Positions 23,507-32,640 of a stretch of 64,000 bases of DNA are shown here, piece after piece; the stretch's first letter is position 1, and every line of letters starts with the position of its first letter. Position numbers and translations under genes: made by a program. Origin of the DNA: Asterias rubens. Its lineage: Eukaryota > Echinodermata > Asteroidea > Forcipulatida > Asteriidae. Under the pieces are notes generated by a model. It did no database searches. It was not told where the DNA came from and saw only the letters and a program-made list of their open reading frames with translations. The DNA is taken from assembly GCF_902459465.1 (NCBI RefSeq), contig NC_047064.1, forward strand, positions 3,870,762 to 3,934,761. The letters run 5' to 3'.

Positions 23507-25213
23507 CTGATTCATAGCGATCCTTTGGACCAAGTGGGAGAAATATTCCTCACCAGTAATGTTTGTAAGAGTCCAAATGTGTATAATAAACTCATTTGAA
23601 ACCATAAGACTTTCCTTGAAATTGCATTCCTTGAGGTTGGTTTTAGATGTTTGAATAAAAATTTACTCACCGGCCGAAAGCATAGCATCGACATTGTCAG
23701 CTCGTCAATCAGAAAAAAAACACCCTGCGAAAAAAAAAAATCGCCACCTCCTACGCTTCTATCAATCCACTAAGGAACTCTCTGTAAGCATGCAGTTTAT
23801 ACTCGTCAAAAAAATGCTGTCACTTGAATGGCATTCCGTTTCTCGGCCAATGATCATTGCAATCTATCTCTGTTCAAAAGACCAATCTGTACTGTTGTCA
23901 AACTCTCACACAATTCAACGAACTGCTCACCCAGTCTCTGGCATGTTTAGTAAGGTTAAACCGGCAGCTCACTGATAACTTTCACCTGCATTCCTGGCTG
24001 CCATATGATGACTTTGCCCATTCAGAACGTCAGTAGCTTTACAGTAAGCATTGATGTGTTTCTAAAATGTCATTCGATACCCTTTGAAGATGCTGGAGGC
24101 AGGAGTAGTGGTGTAAAAGGAGGAGCATTGCACATTGTTCACATTTTTGAATGGTACGATGAGAAACATTTAAAGATTTAAAAAAAAAAAGGAATCGTTA
24201 AACTGTCAAATCAAAGCATCTGGAACCAACATAAAATGTGTTGAGATTTATTGACAGAAACAACATACCTTTAAGTGTTATCATTTGATTTTTGTAACAA
24301 AAATATTTTGAAAATATTATGACTTCCAAATGTTTATTGGTCTCGTACTTCAAGCTTCTCAATACCTTACAGGAAAATACTGAATGTTGAAGCACCTTGA
24401 GCATCACTGAGTGCCAGATATATAAAAAGCCAGGCCTGTTATTACATGCAGGCCCCAGAGGCCATGGACTCTGTTGCCCCTGGTCTTGGCCTTGGTGCCC
24501 CTTCAAATGTTTCCCATTGATTTCCAGATTTTCCAATGGAAGGTGCCCTTTGCAAAATAAAAATCGCCCTTGCCCGTTCAAAGATTAAATTCCACTATTG
24601 TTATTATTAAAATTAAATGAAAAATGCACATCAGAGTCTTTGGATTTCTTTTACTGTTTATTTGCCATTGTATCCCGCATCTTTAAGATGTAGACCACTC
24701 CTCATCTCAATACCTCCTGCTGACACCTTCAATACTTGCTGTCAATCACAAGGAACGAACCTCTTTGAGGCAGAGAGAGAGTCAAACGGTCGGCAGACGC
24801 TGTCTGCTGGCCTTCCAGCGCAGCATTATAATTGCTAACAACTGTTGAGAGATCTCACATAGTATTAATACAGACCAAGTTCACTCAGTGCAGTCGTGTT
24901 ATTTATTTGGCCTTGTAGTTTTATCAAAAATACATTAAAATAAAAAAAATCTACTTCATACTTGAACCTTTTGAAAGAGAAACTAAACACATGTTCTCGG
25001 TCAACTACACTGATGTGTAGTCAAACAATTGCATTAAGGGTTTTTTTTTTTTTGAAAGAGTTTGTTTTTAACGCACATAGTTAGACATGCTGTAATACGC
25101 AATTCACTTGCAATACTGTCTCCTAACTGGATAGCGCTGTCTTTTTTTACTCTTTTTTTTTTATTTTTTTTTTTATTTTTGTATCATTCACCATCATGTT
25201 GATTATACTGCAG

Positions 25214-25389
25214 GATGGGGATGTTCACCTCTCAACAAGTCGTATCCATGGTGAGATGCAGATTATTCGGTACCTATCATGATGAAGTTCTTACACATCC
25301 ACTAAAGGAGCAGGCTGTCTTCCTTAAGGACGAGTTTCTGCATCTTCTGCGGTTGAGGAAGAAGTACAAGTTAGATCAACGTTGAATGG
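25214..25389 (+). other. Exon of snoRNA-host-like gene with a 56-codon ORF
   Basis: A canonical acceptor (ATACTGCAG, ending 25213) and donor (GTAAGG from 25390) bound this exon. It contains an ORF from ATG 25215 to TGA 25383-25385: 56 codons, rich in basic residues at the end (LRLRKKYKLDQR). I do not recognise the peptide; it has no signal peptide or clear membrane helix. The stop falls four bases before the exon end, with at least seven further exons downstream. That is the geometry expected to trigger nonsense-mediated decay, known for snoRNA host transcripts of other animals. It could instead be the end of a small real protein whose earlier exon lies at 22.1-25.2 kb. Codon use looks coding-like, so a real micropeptide is not excluded. 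Confidence 0.5.
25215..25385 (+). CDS. Small 56-aa ORF of unknown function
   Basis: The ORF lies entirely within one exon. Residues 1-12 are MGMFTSQQVVSM; the middle holds HDEVLTHPLKEQA and the end is strongly basic and leucine-rich, as in a short amphipathic helix. No family was recognised. The frame also stays open through the first base of the exon, so a longer N-terminus from a spliced 5' exon is possible. It is the only ORF of note in the exons of the snoRNA-host-like gene. Confidence 0.4.
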   Translation: MGMFTSQQVVSMVRCRLFGTYHDEVLTHPLKEQAVFLKDEFLHLLRLRKKYKLDQR

Positions 25390-25974
25390 GTAAGGGCTTT
25401 ATATTAAAACAGGAATGTTCTTTTTTCGTTAGTCGGTTGGACTTACTACTTAAGATCCCCTGAATCTATCAATGTCCACCCCTCGGTATTGCCATTGAGA
25501 GAAATAAGCATACAAATGTGACTTGAATGTAAATGGTATTGATCCAATATGCTGTTGGTTTTTATGGATATTTGGAGATTCTCAATCGTGAAGCCTTGAG
25601 GGTATTAGGTAAAACTCGAGTATTGTACCAGTTACCCAAACACAGACTTTTCTAAGTAATAATCCATATTAATTCTACAAGTACGGGATTTGAGGCATTG
25701 CATTGTGAAGTGTCGATATACATTTCGTTTTGAACTTTAGTAATGTTACCATCTGGAGACTATGTTAAGAAATTAAAACACATTTATTAAAGTGTTTACT
25801 TGTGTTGTATGGCTCATTTTTATTGAGTAGAGGTTTGTTTTAAGCAATCCTTTTTGTTTTATAACTTGGATAAAAGACCAAAAACAAACTGCTGCTGATA
25901 TAAACATTTGATCGGTATTTAAAATTACAACCTTAATAGTTTTGCAAGTGAAATCAATCAGCTGGTTACGATCT

Positions 25975-26216
25975 GCCCTGTGATGACAAAAGATGCCTTA
26001 TTCTGAGGCCAGTCTGCAGCTAGGAACCTCTTCATAAAATTGCTTCAGTTTTTCAATCTTTCTCTCCCTCCCCAAAGCAAATCCAATCCCTCTCTCTCAA
26101 GTCCACCCCTCCCTCCAATTCTTTATTCTTTCTTCTGGTCTTCCTTGCTGATCAATCGTTGGAGTGGAACCCATCCGTTGACTGCTCATGAGAAGACAAA
26201 CAGTATGTCTGAGGGC
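25975..26216 (+). ncRNA. Box C/D snoRNA-like element S1 (Z-related), 242 nt
   Basis: C box GTGATGA lies at 25980-25986 and D box CTGA at 26209-26212. The closing stem is GCCC (25975-25978) with GGGC (26213-26216). The first 30 nt match the Z-type elements (GTGATGACAAAAGATGCC) and include an early CTGA at 26003-26006 that could be a D' box. The long middle is pyrimidine-rich (CT/CCT runs). It sits in the intron between the 25214-25389 exon and V1. It is far longer than usual 70-120 nt C/D snoRNAs. No target was deduced. Confidence 0.55.
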
Positions 26217-26331
26217 TATGTTGGATTGGAGAGGAGGATTTGGGTTATAATGGCCGGGAGGGGAGGGGGTTGCGACAAAAGCATAATTTGCTTACACAAC
26301 AATTTTGCTGTGTGCAGAAGAATTCAGACCA

Positions 26332-26556
26332 GGGCCCAAATTCATGGCTCTGCTTACCGCCGAATTTTGCGCTTACGATCACGATTCCCTGCTTACGTGC
26401 AAGCGAATTTCTGTGCTAGCCTTGTAAGCGTAGAATGCCTAGTAACGTTGAGTACGCACGCGCAGAAGCCAAAATTCGCCGCTAACCCGTGAAATACGCT
26501 TGCCGTAAGCGCTGATTCTGTGCTTACGGTGAGCAGAGCCATGAAATTTGGCCCTG
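26332..26556 (-). repeat. MITE family F copy in host-gene intron
   Basis: Ends GGGCCCAAATTCATGGCTCT and AGCAGAGCCATGAAATTTGG; interior GCAGAAGCCAAAATTCGCCG matches the 1321 copy in reverse. Lies between S1 and V1. Confidence 0.75.
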
Positions 26557-26702
26557 ATGTTTCATTTGTGAAAGGGCAAAGGCACCAAGGACAAGGGCTT
26601 TGGTTATTTTGTATTAAAAAGCTGTGTTTTCTAACCAAAGTTGTAAATAAGTGAAGGTAATTTTTTCGTATTGATTTTTGTTCATATTATCTGACAGTTT
26701 AG

Positions 26703-26797
26703 GAATCAAGGAGTTTGAACGACTGTAAGACTCTGGAGGAAAATGATTCCGCTGAAGATGTAACAACATTATTTCAGAGCTGTTATTATTATCACAG
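26703..26797 (+). other. Host exon V1 (non-coding)
   Basis: The acceptor TTTAG ends at 26702 and the donor GTAAAT starts at 26798. The exon contains several stops in each frame. It is homologous to V2 at 31709-31783 in sequence and splice sites (TTTAGGAA..., TTATCACAG before GT). Confidence 0.5.
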
Positions 26798-26830
26798 GTA
26801 AATGTTTAAAAAAAAATAGCTTGTTTCAAG

Positions 26831-26996
26831 ATTAAAGCCTGGTTCATACTTCCTGTGAGTGCGAATGCAATTCAAGTTTTGACACCCCAAATTCGTAACG
26901 CACAATTCGCATCAGTTGCCCTGTGCTCTACTCCTGCTAAACATTCGCTTTAAAACAGCCCCGTGGCGTCAAAATTTTTAAGTATGAACCGGGCGA
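26831..26996. repeat. MITE family I, copy 2 (host-gene intron)
   Basis: GCCTGGTTCATACTTCCTGT at left, AAGTATGAACCGGGC at right. It lies between V1 and X1 and is absent at the matching place beside V2. Confidence 0.68.
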
Positions 26997-27183
26997 AACT
27001 TGTTACATGCCAGGTGCAGACACTAGAATCTGTTGTCTCGGCACAAAACTCTCTGAAACGAAATTCCCTTGAATTGGCTGGCATAACTTGTTGTTGAACA
27101 ATTCAAATTCACTTGCCAATTAAACGGTTGCCCTACATTGCCTGCTGGAGCTGGCGAATTCATTCATAAACATGGCGATCCAC

Positions 27184-27409
27184 CTGCCCAGTGATGACAA
27201 ACTATGCCGTGAGGTTAAAGCCGCTGGGCACAGACACGGACAAAGACACTTTCATCTTTCAATCTCCTCCTTGCTTCTTAAATCTTTCAATCTCAAATAT
27301 CTTTTCTGAGTGTCTACTTGATTTCTTCCTTTCCTCTACCGTCTTATCTGTTGATGTGTCTGGCAGGATGGCAACCGATGATAGTCTAGATTATGAGAGC
27401 TGAGGGCAG
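27184..27409 (+). ncRNA. Box C/D snoRNA-like element X1, 226 nt
   Basis: A six-base closing stem, CTGCCC (27184-27189) with GGGCAG (27404-27409), encloses C box GTGATGA (27191-27197) and D box CTGA (27400-27403). The middle is a CT-rich stretch with an internal CTGA near 27306 that could serve as D', and a TTGATGTG further on as a degenerate C'. The element is intronic between V1 and Y1. The same layout and near-identical sequence recur in X2, X3 and X4. A 70-codon frame runs through it but is broken in X4, so it is read as RNA, not protein. Confidence 0.62.
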
Positions 27410-27778
27410 TGTGAAGCCGATACGTTTTGATATGTGGAAACAAATTTCCTTGAAATTTTACGTAATTTTCTCTGAGTTCTGCGGTTCTTTATGGTGACAG
27501 GAAGACAATTCTGTAAATTGGAGGCCACAATGCTCCCGATCAGTTGATGCTCTGTCATAGACCTTTTGCAAATGACGTCATTTGAGTAGGACGCCCTTGA
27601 CCAGAGGTCAAGCAGAAGGTTGCTAATTTACTTATCCTGCACGCCTTTGTTTTTCATCATCATTTATTTAAGATGGTGGTGTGATGACATCAGTGCACAA
27701 CATTGTAAAAGCAAAGCTTGTATTTTTCTTGAAACATAAAGCATGTTTTTTGTGAAATTTGTTGATAGCAAGTATCAG

Positions 27779-27888
27779 TGTAGCATCGGTGACCACAAGG
27801 ACAATGCACTGTGGTTACTTATGACATTGTACGAGTATCCCACAGTACCAATATCAGGAGTATGGGACTCCACTATGGGAGGTTGAAG
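27779..27888 (+). other. Host exon Y1 (non-coding)
   Basis: The acceptor ATCAG is followed by TGTAGC, and the exon ends in GTTGAAG before GTATGC. It is homologous to Y2 (30010-30150), which shares TGTAGC at its start and GTTGAAG before the donor. Y2 also has an alternative GTAAGT donor at 30140. Confidence 0.45.
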
Positions 27889-28203
27889 GTATGCTCTACA
27901 GTATTTGATGGTCTTATATTTTTATTATTTTGCGACAGTTTAATTTTGTTTATACATTTATTGATAAGTAAATTAAATCATCAATAATTTTTAAGTAAAA
28001 AGATTGTTTTAAATGGCCTGCCGATACTGGATATATCAATCTTGACTTGTATTTTAGAGGAAATCACAAAATCTTATAGACGTATGAAGTAGAACTTGTT
28101 ATGGAACTTTCAAAATTAATTTCCTTGTATTCTGATCACATCTAATGATCTTGTCAAAGGATGTCCCTTTTGCAATTTATAAGGACGAGGACTGCATGGT
28201 ATT

Positions 28204-28414
28204 ACCCTGTGATGACAAAAGATGCCTTATTCTGAGATTGATCTTCAGTCAGGAGCAACTTCCCCACCAACCCTTCATCCTGCCAACCCATCCCATTGCC
28301 TCCTCCATCCCTACCCTCATCTTCCCTTCATCCTTTCCCATGACCCTCCCTGGAGTTGTTGCGACTCTCTGTTGTATTGCAATTCGTGAGTGGAAAACAA
28401 GGCTGTCTGAGGGT
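28204..28414 (+). ncRNA. Box C/D snoRNA-like element Z1, 211 nt
   Basis: Closing stem ACCC (28204-28207) with GGGT (28411-28414); C box GTGATGA (28209-28215); D box CTGA (28407-28410). TTATTCTGAG about 20 nt after the C box offers a D' box. The centre is C/T-rich (runs of CATCC, CCCT). It lies in the intron between Y1 and W1. The 5' 30 nt are shared with S1, Z2 and Z3. Flanks resemble Z2 because of the block duplication. Confidence 0.6.
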
Positions 28415-28482
28415 TCCAACCAGTATGTCTGTCTTGACACGCATCAAGAAGATAAAGATCACACATGTAAACTTAAGTAGGA

Positions 28483-28640
28483 TTTGAAACTTTGCATGGT
28501 GGAAGTAAGATATAGAAGAGTGTGCGGTAACACCATGTAATAACAATCTCTAAATGAGTTGGGGTGGTTCTGAAAAGAACCGTTGGTTTAACTCGACGTT
28601 TCGATCAGTATGCTCTGATCGTCTTCTGTAAACTTATCAA
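28483..28640 (+). repeat. Dispersed repeat family K, copy 2 (host-gene intron)
   Basis: GATTTGAAACTTTGCATGGT ... CTCTGATCGTCTTCTGTAAA. Present between Z1 and W1 only; missing between Z2 and W2. Confidence 0.65.
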
Positions 28641-28798
28641 TCAATGGAATTTAGGGTTTGCCAACTTTAGGCTTGTGATTTTCTCAGGTTGTTTTCTATA
28701 AATTTTTTCTACAAATTTTGTTTTTTAATTGTATCTTTATTAACACTCCGACTATCTAATAACCTCCAAGTCTCCCTTGTTGTTATCCCCAATACCAG

Positions 28799-28873
28799 AC
28801 CTTTATCCATTCTTTGGACTAAGAAGGGATACGAGAGATCGTTGGGATGCTACCATTGTATTCGGCGTGAGAG
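28799..28873 (+). other. Host exon W1 (non-coding)
   Basis: Bounded by an acceptor in AATACCAG and donor GTAAGTCTG. It is homologous to W2 at 30869-30938, which has the same donor and the motif GAGAGATCGTT. No conserved frame. Confidence 0.45.
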
Positions 28874-29164
28874 GTAAGTCTGAGATCCCAGCATGTCAAG
28901 ACCATTTTCTTTATATTGGCCGTAGCCGATAATTGGCCATAGCCAATTATTGGCTGTAGCCCGATAATTGGCCGCCGGGCATAATTTACTTTGGAATATG
29001 GCTAATGTTTGGCCAATTCACAGTGAACATGTACCACATTTTCTTAAAAGAGAAAACAAATCCCTGAACATTTGTTGTCTACTTTGTTAAGACAAGGTGT
29101 CATTTTGACTACAAATTCTCAACAACAGAAATATTCTGGAAATTTTAAACAACTAATCCAATGG

Positions 29165-29338
29165 TTAAAGCCATTGGACCCTTTTGGTACAGAAAAAAAA
29201 ATAAAAGCTTACAGATTTACAAATAACTTACCGATTGAGTCTAAATTTTCACAGGTTTGTTATTTCATATAGAAGTTGTGATACACAAAGTGTGGGCTTT
29301 GGACAATACCGTTTACCGAAAGGGTCCAATGGCTTTAA
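29165..29338 (-). repeat. MITE family B, internally deleted copy
   Basis: Both terminal repeats (TTAAAGCCATTGGACC; GGGTCCAATGGCTTTAA) are present but only about 174 bp remain. It sits in the intron between W1 and X2 and has no counterpart in the second block. Confidence 0.8.
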
Positions 29339-29459
29339 GCACAAACAAAGTTTGCAGGCAAGTGGTCCTTTTTTAAGTAGGAATAATTTAAAAGTAGCAG
29401 AATTTTTTTTATATTGCCTGCCGTTGTTGAAGGATTCATTCATCAACATGGCGTCCCAC

Positions 29460-29685
29460 CTGCCCAGTGATGACAATCGATGCCGTGAGGTTAAAGCCGC
29501 TGGACACAGACACGGACAAAGACACTTTCATCTTTCAATCTCCTCCTTGCTTCTTTAATCTTTCAATCTCAAATCTCTTTTCTGAGTCTCTACTTGATTT
29601 CTTCCTTTCCTCTACCGTCTTATCTGTCGATGTGTCTGGCAGGATGGCAACCGATGATAGTCTAGATTATGAGAGCTGAGGGCAG
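29460..29685 (+). ncRNA. Box C/D snoRNA-like element X2, 226 nt
   Basis: Stem CTGCCC (29460-29465) with GGGCAG (29680-29685); C box GTGATGA (29467-29473); D box CTGA (29676-29679). Same length as X1 and X3 and very similar sequence. It lies in the intron between W1 and Y2 and starts the second copy of the X-Y-Z-W block. Confidence 0.62.
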
Positions 29686-30009
29686 TGTGAAGCCGACATG
29701 TTTGATGCGTGGAAACAAGTTTCTTCAAAATTTATATACATTCTTTTTAAAGGTTATGCTGATACCACATACATGTCGGGTATACACAACTGATACTTCT
29801 CTGAGGCAATCGCCCCCATTGCCCCTGGGCATAGCCTTCATTGCCCCTGGGCATTGCCTTGGTGCCCCTGGTCATTGCCTTGGTGCCCCTGGTCGTTGCC
29901 TTAGTGCCCCCTTGAAATGTTCCAATAGAGATTTACAATGCATTTTACATTGTATAAGCAATGCTTGTATTTTGATTTTAAAACGCGTTGTATGTGAAAT
30001 TTGTCCTAG

Positions 30010-30150
30010 TGTAGCAGACACACTGCTGACGTCATGGACTGTGGTTAGTCGTGACATAGTCCGAGTGTTGCATAGAGGTATGAAGGCACATCGTCTTGCT
30101 CAGTATACCATCTTACGTGTATGAGACTCCACCTTTATCGTAAGTTGAAG
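30010..30150 (+). other. Host exon Y2 (non-coding)
   Basis: Acceptor TTGTCCTAG, donor GTATGC at 30151 (alternative donor GTAAGT at 30140). Second copy of the Y exon in the duplicated block. Confidence 0.45.
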
Positions 30151-30428
30151 GTATGCTTTATTAAATATTGTTTTCTTAAACTCTTATTATGTTGATCAAT
30201 AATTGTCAAATAGAATGTTTGCCTTACATTGCTTGCTGGTACTGGGTTTATCAATCTTGACTTTGTTTTTTAAGGAAATCACAAAGTTCTTATTGACATA
30301 TATGCAGTAGATGGTTTTTGTGTAGAACTTTCAAAGTAAAAGCATTTCCTTGTATACTGATTATGTTTTACCGACCTGTTGAATGATGTCCTTAATGCAG
30401 TTTATAAGGACAAGGACTGCATGGTTAT

Positions 30429-30638
30429 ACCCTGTGATGACAAAAGATGCCTTATTCTGAGATTGGTCTTCAGTCAGGAGCAACTTCCCCACCAACCCTT
30501 CATCCTGCCAACCCATCCCATTGCCTCCTCCATCCCTACCCTCATCTTCCCTTCATCCTTCCCATGACCCTCCCTGGAGTTGTTGCGACTCTCTGTTGTA
30601 TTGCAATTCGTGAGTGGAAAACAAGGCGGTCTGAGGGT
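30429..30638 (+). ncRNA. Box C/D snoRNA-like element Z2, 210 nt
   Basis: Stem ACCC (30429-30432) with GGGT (30635-30638); C box GTGATGA (30434-30440); D box CTGA (30631-30634). It is near-identical to Z1, with an early CTGA usable as D'. It is intronic between Y2 and W2. Confidence 0.6.
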
Positions 30639-30868
30639 TCCAACAAGTATGGCTGTCCAAAATGTCCGTCTTGTATTGATTAATATCACAAACGTAAACT
30701 TTAAATCAAGGGATTTTAGAGTTATTCAATTTGAGGCCTTTGATTTTCTCAGTTTATTTTCCAAGAAGTTTTCCTGCAAATCTGATTTTTTTTTTATTGT
30801 GTTTGTATTAACCCTCCCAACTATCTAATAACCTCCCAAGTCTCCCTTGGTCTTATCCCCGATTACAG

Positions 30869-30938
30869 ACCGTTGTCCTTTATTTGGATCAATGAGAGAT
30901 CGTTAGGATGCCACCAATGTATTCAGCATGAGAGAGAG
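30869..30938 (+). other. Host exon W2 (non-coding)
   Basis: Acceptor GATTACAG, donor GTAAGTCTG. Second copy of the W exon, slightly shorter than W1. Confidence 0.45.
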
Positions 30939-31234
30939 GTAAGTCTGAAATTCCAGCATGTCAAGTTCGATCATTGGCCATGGCATACGGCCAAGGGTTT
31001 TGCCAACTCACCGTGACCAAATGCCACAGTTTCTTGAAAGAGGAAGAACAAATCCCTGAACATTTTATCTGAACATTTTGTGGTCTCCACCAATTAATCA
31101 TCCAATGGTTGAGCGCGAACATTTCCTGTGGCAAGTAGTTTAAATACAAGAAACTAGAATAATTTTATAGCAGCAACAAATTATTATATTGCTTGTTGAA
31201 GATGAAGGGTTCATTCCTAAACATGGCGCCCCAC

Positions 31235-31460
31235 CTGCCCAGTGATGACAAACGATGCCGTGAGGTTAAAGCCGCCGGACACAGACATGGACCAAGACAC
31301 TTTCATCTTTCAATCTCCTCCTTGCTTCTTTAATCTTTCAATCTCAAATCTCTTTTCTGAGTCTCTACTTGATTTCTTCCTTTCCTCTACCGTCTTATCT
31401 GTTGATGTGTCTGGCAGGATGGCAACCAATGATAGTCTAGATTATGAGAGCTGAGGGCAG
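31235..31460 (+). ncRNA. Box C/D snoRNA-like element X3, 226 nt
   Basis: Stem CTGCCC (31235-31240) with GGGCAG (31455-31460); C box GTGATGA (31242-31248); D box CTGA (31451-31454). It lies in the intron between W2 and V2. Substitutions relative to X1/X2 fall in the interior, not in the boxes or the stem. Confidence 0.62.
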
Positions 31461-31708
31461 TGTGAAGCACACATGTTTTGATGCGTGGAAACAAATTTAC
31501 TTACATGTTTTTTAAAGTTTATGTTGATATCACATGCTGGATATACATGCATAATTTTGTTGTGCTTAGCTGCTGTTTGTGATTAAGCAGGTCAATGACC
31601 TTGGGCCTGGTTTATTTCTATATTAAAAGCTTTGTTTTTTAAACCAAGTGTTTTTTTGTTGAGAACACTTCTTGGATTAATTTTCATTGATATTATTTGA
31701 CTTTTTAG

Positions 31709-31783
31709 GAACAAGGGACAGTTTGACTGTGAGACTCAAGAGAAAAAATACTCTGCTGAAGATGGATTACCATGTTATCACAG
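31709..31783 (+). other. Host exon V2 (non-coding)
   Basis: Acceptor CTTTTTAG, donor GTACAG. Homologous to V1; shares CTGCTGAAGATG-like and TTATCACAG segments. Confidence 0.45.
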
Positions 31784-31966
31784 GTACAGTGTAAAGGTAA
31801 ATTATTAGAGCTTGTATGTCAGGTGCAGAAACTGGAATGTCATCACAAAACTCTTCAAAGAAATTGCCTTGAACTTGCTTGCATTACCTGTTGAATAAAT
31901 TCACTTGCTAATGAAATAATTGCCTGTAACGCTGTTGATGAATGATTCATAAACATGGTTCCTCAC

Positions 31967-32193
31967 CTGCCCAGTGATGACAATCGATGCCGTGAGGTTA
32001 AAGCCGCCCGGACACAGACACGGACCAAGACACTTTCATCTTTCAATCTCCTCCTTGCTTCTTTAATCTTTCAATCTCAACTCTTATTTCTGAGTCTCTA
32101 CTTGATTTCTTCCTTTCCTCTACCGTCTTATCTGTTGATGTGTCTGGCAGGATGGCAACCGATGATAGTCTAGATTATGAGAGCTGAGGGCAG
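31967..32193 (+). ncRNA. Box C/D snoRNA-like element X4, 227 nt
   Basis: Stem CTGCCC (31967-31972) with GGGCAG (32188-32193); C box GTGATGA (31974-31980); D box CTGA (32184-32187). A one-base insertion near GCCGCCCGG breaks the protein frame that is open in X1-X3 while boxes and stem stay intact, which favours an RNA function. It lies in the last intron, only about 117 bp before the terminal exon acceptor. Confidence 0.62.
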
Positions 32194-32309
32194 TGTGAAG
32201 GAAATGTTTTGAAAAATCAAAAAAAGTTGCCCTTGTATTATATACTTCAAAGTGTTCATCTTGTCGGTTACTTATTCAATCAATACAACTTTGTGTGTCT
32301 CTCTTTCAG

Positions 32310-32640
32310 ACTCAGTCAACGACATTTGGATAGTGAAATGTCAAGTTTGTCTCAAAGACTTGAGGAGTTTTGCAAAAAGACGTTGTTGGGCACCAGTATA
32401 GCGTTTCGTGGCCTGAACATCTTTAGAAAATAGTGGACACAAAGTAAAACGTTAAAAGTTTCCCACAGTTTATCATGAGTACGTCGTCATTTATTGGACT
32501 AAATATGCACCAAATCTATAAACATGAGGTATACAGGAAATACTATTTATGAAACGGAGCAATCTAGTTATATATTTCATTCAACATAGAGTAATCCCAA
32601 TCCCCGTCTTAGAAATAAAACAACAAACCCGATCAAAGAA
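32310..32640 (+). other. Last exon of snoRNA-host-like gene (tentative)
   Basis: A strong acceptor (CTCTCTTTCAG) ends at 32309. No donor-bounded coding frame follows, and an AATAAA lies at 32614-32619. The end point is an estimate from that signal. Confidence 0.4.

Larger units (their letters stand above)
22086..32640 (+). ncRNA. Spliced snoRNA-host-like gene (7 intronic C/D elements)
   Basis: Exon-like segments with good acceptors and donors are 25214-25389, 26703-26797 (V1), 27779-27888 (Y1), 28799-28873 (W1), 30010-30150 (Y2), 30869-30938 (W2), 31709-31783 (V2) and a last exon from 32310. An AATAAA at 32614-32619 could end the transcript. V1/V2, Y1/Y2 and W1/W2 are homologous pairs, so a block of exons and introns was duplicated. 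Apart from the 56-codon ORF no exon carries a conserved frame. Each of the seven introns between these exons contains exactly one box C/D-like element (25975, 27184, 28204, 29460, 30429, 31235, 31967). One snoRNA per intron is the hallmark of animal snoRNA host genes such as UHG and GAS5. The first exon near 22.1 kb is tentative. No transcript evidence is available here. Confidence 0.62.

Noticed and set aside
26040-26492. 150-codon plus-strand ORF
   Set aside because: Covers the S1 RNA core and a family F MITE; no family similarity, and composed of two unrelated repeats.
27204-27230. 8-bp complementarity (GTGAGGTT) of X elements to an AACCTCAC site in 18S rRNA
   Set aside because: Too short and not placed upstream of a D box, so it could be chance.
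27191-27403. 70-codon open frames in the repeated X elements (start GTGATGACAAA..., end near GATTATGAGAGC)
   Set aside because: The frame is open in X1-X3 but broken by an indel in X4, while C/D boxes and closing stem are intact in all four. No protein family fits.
28209-28480. 111-codon frame over Z1 and a similar frame over Z2
   Set aside because: The frame differs between Z1, Z2 and Z3 because of small indels, and the low-complexity Pro/Ser-rich translation comes from the pyrimidine-rich RNA core.
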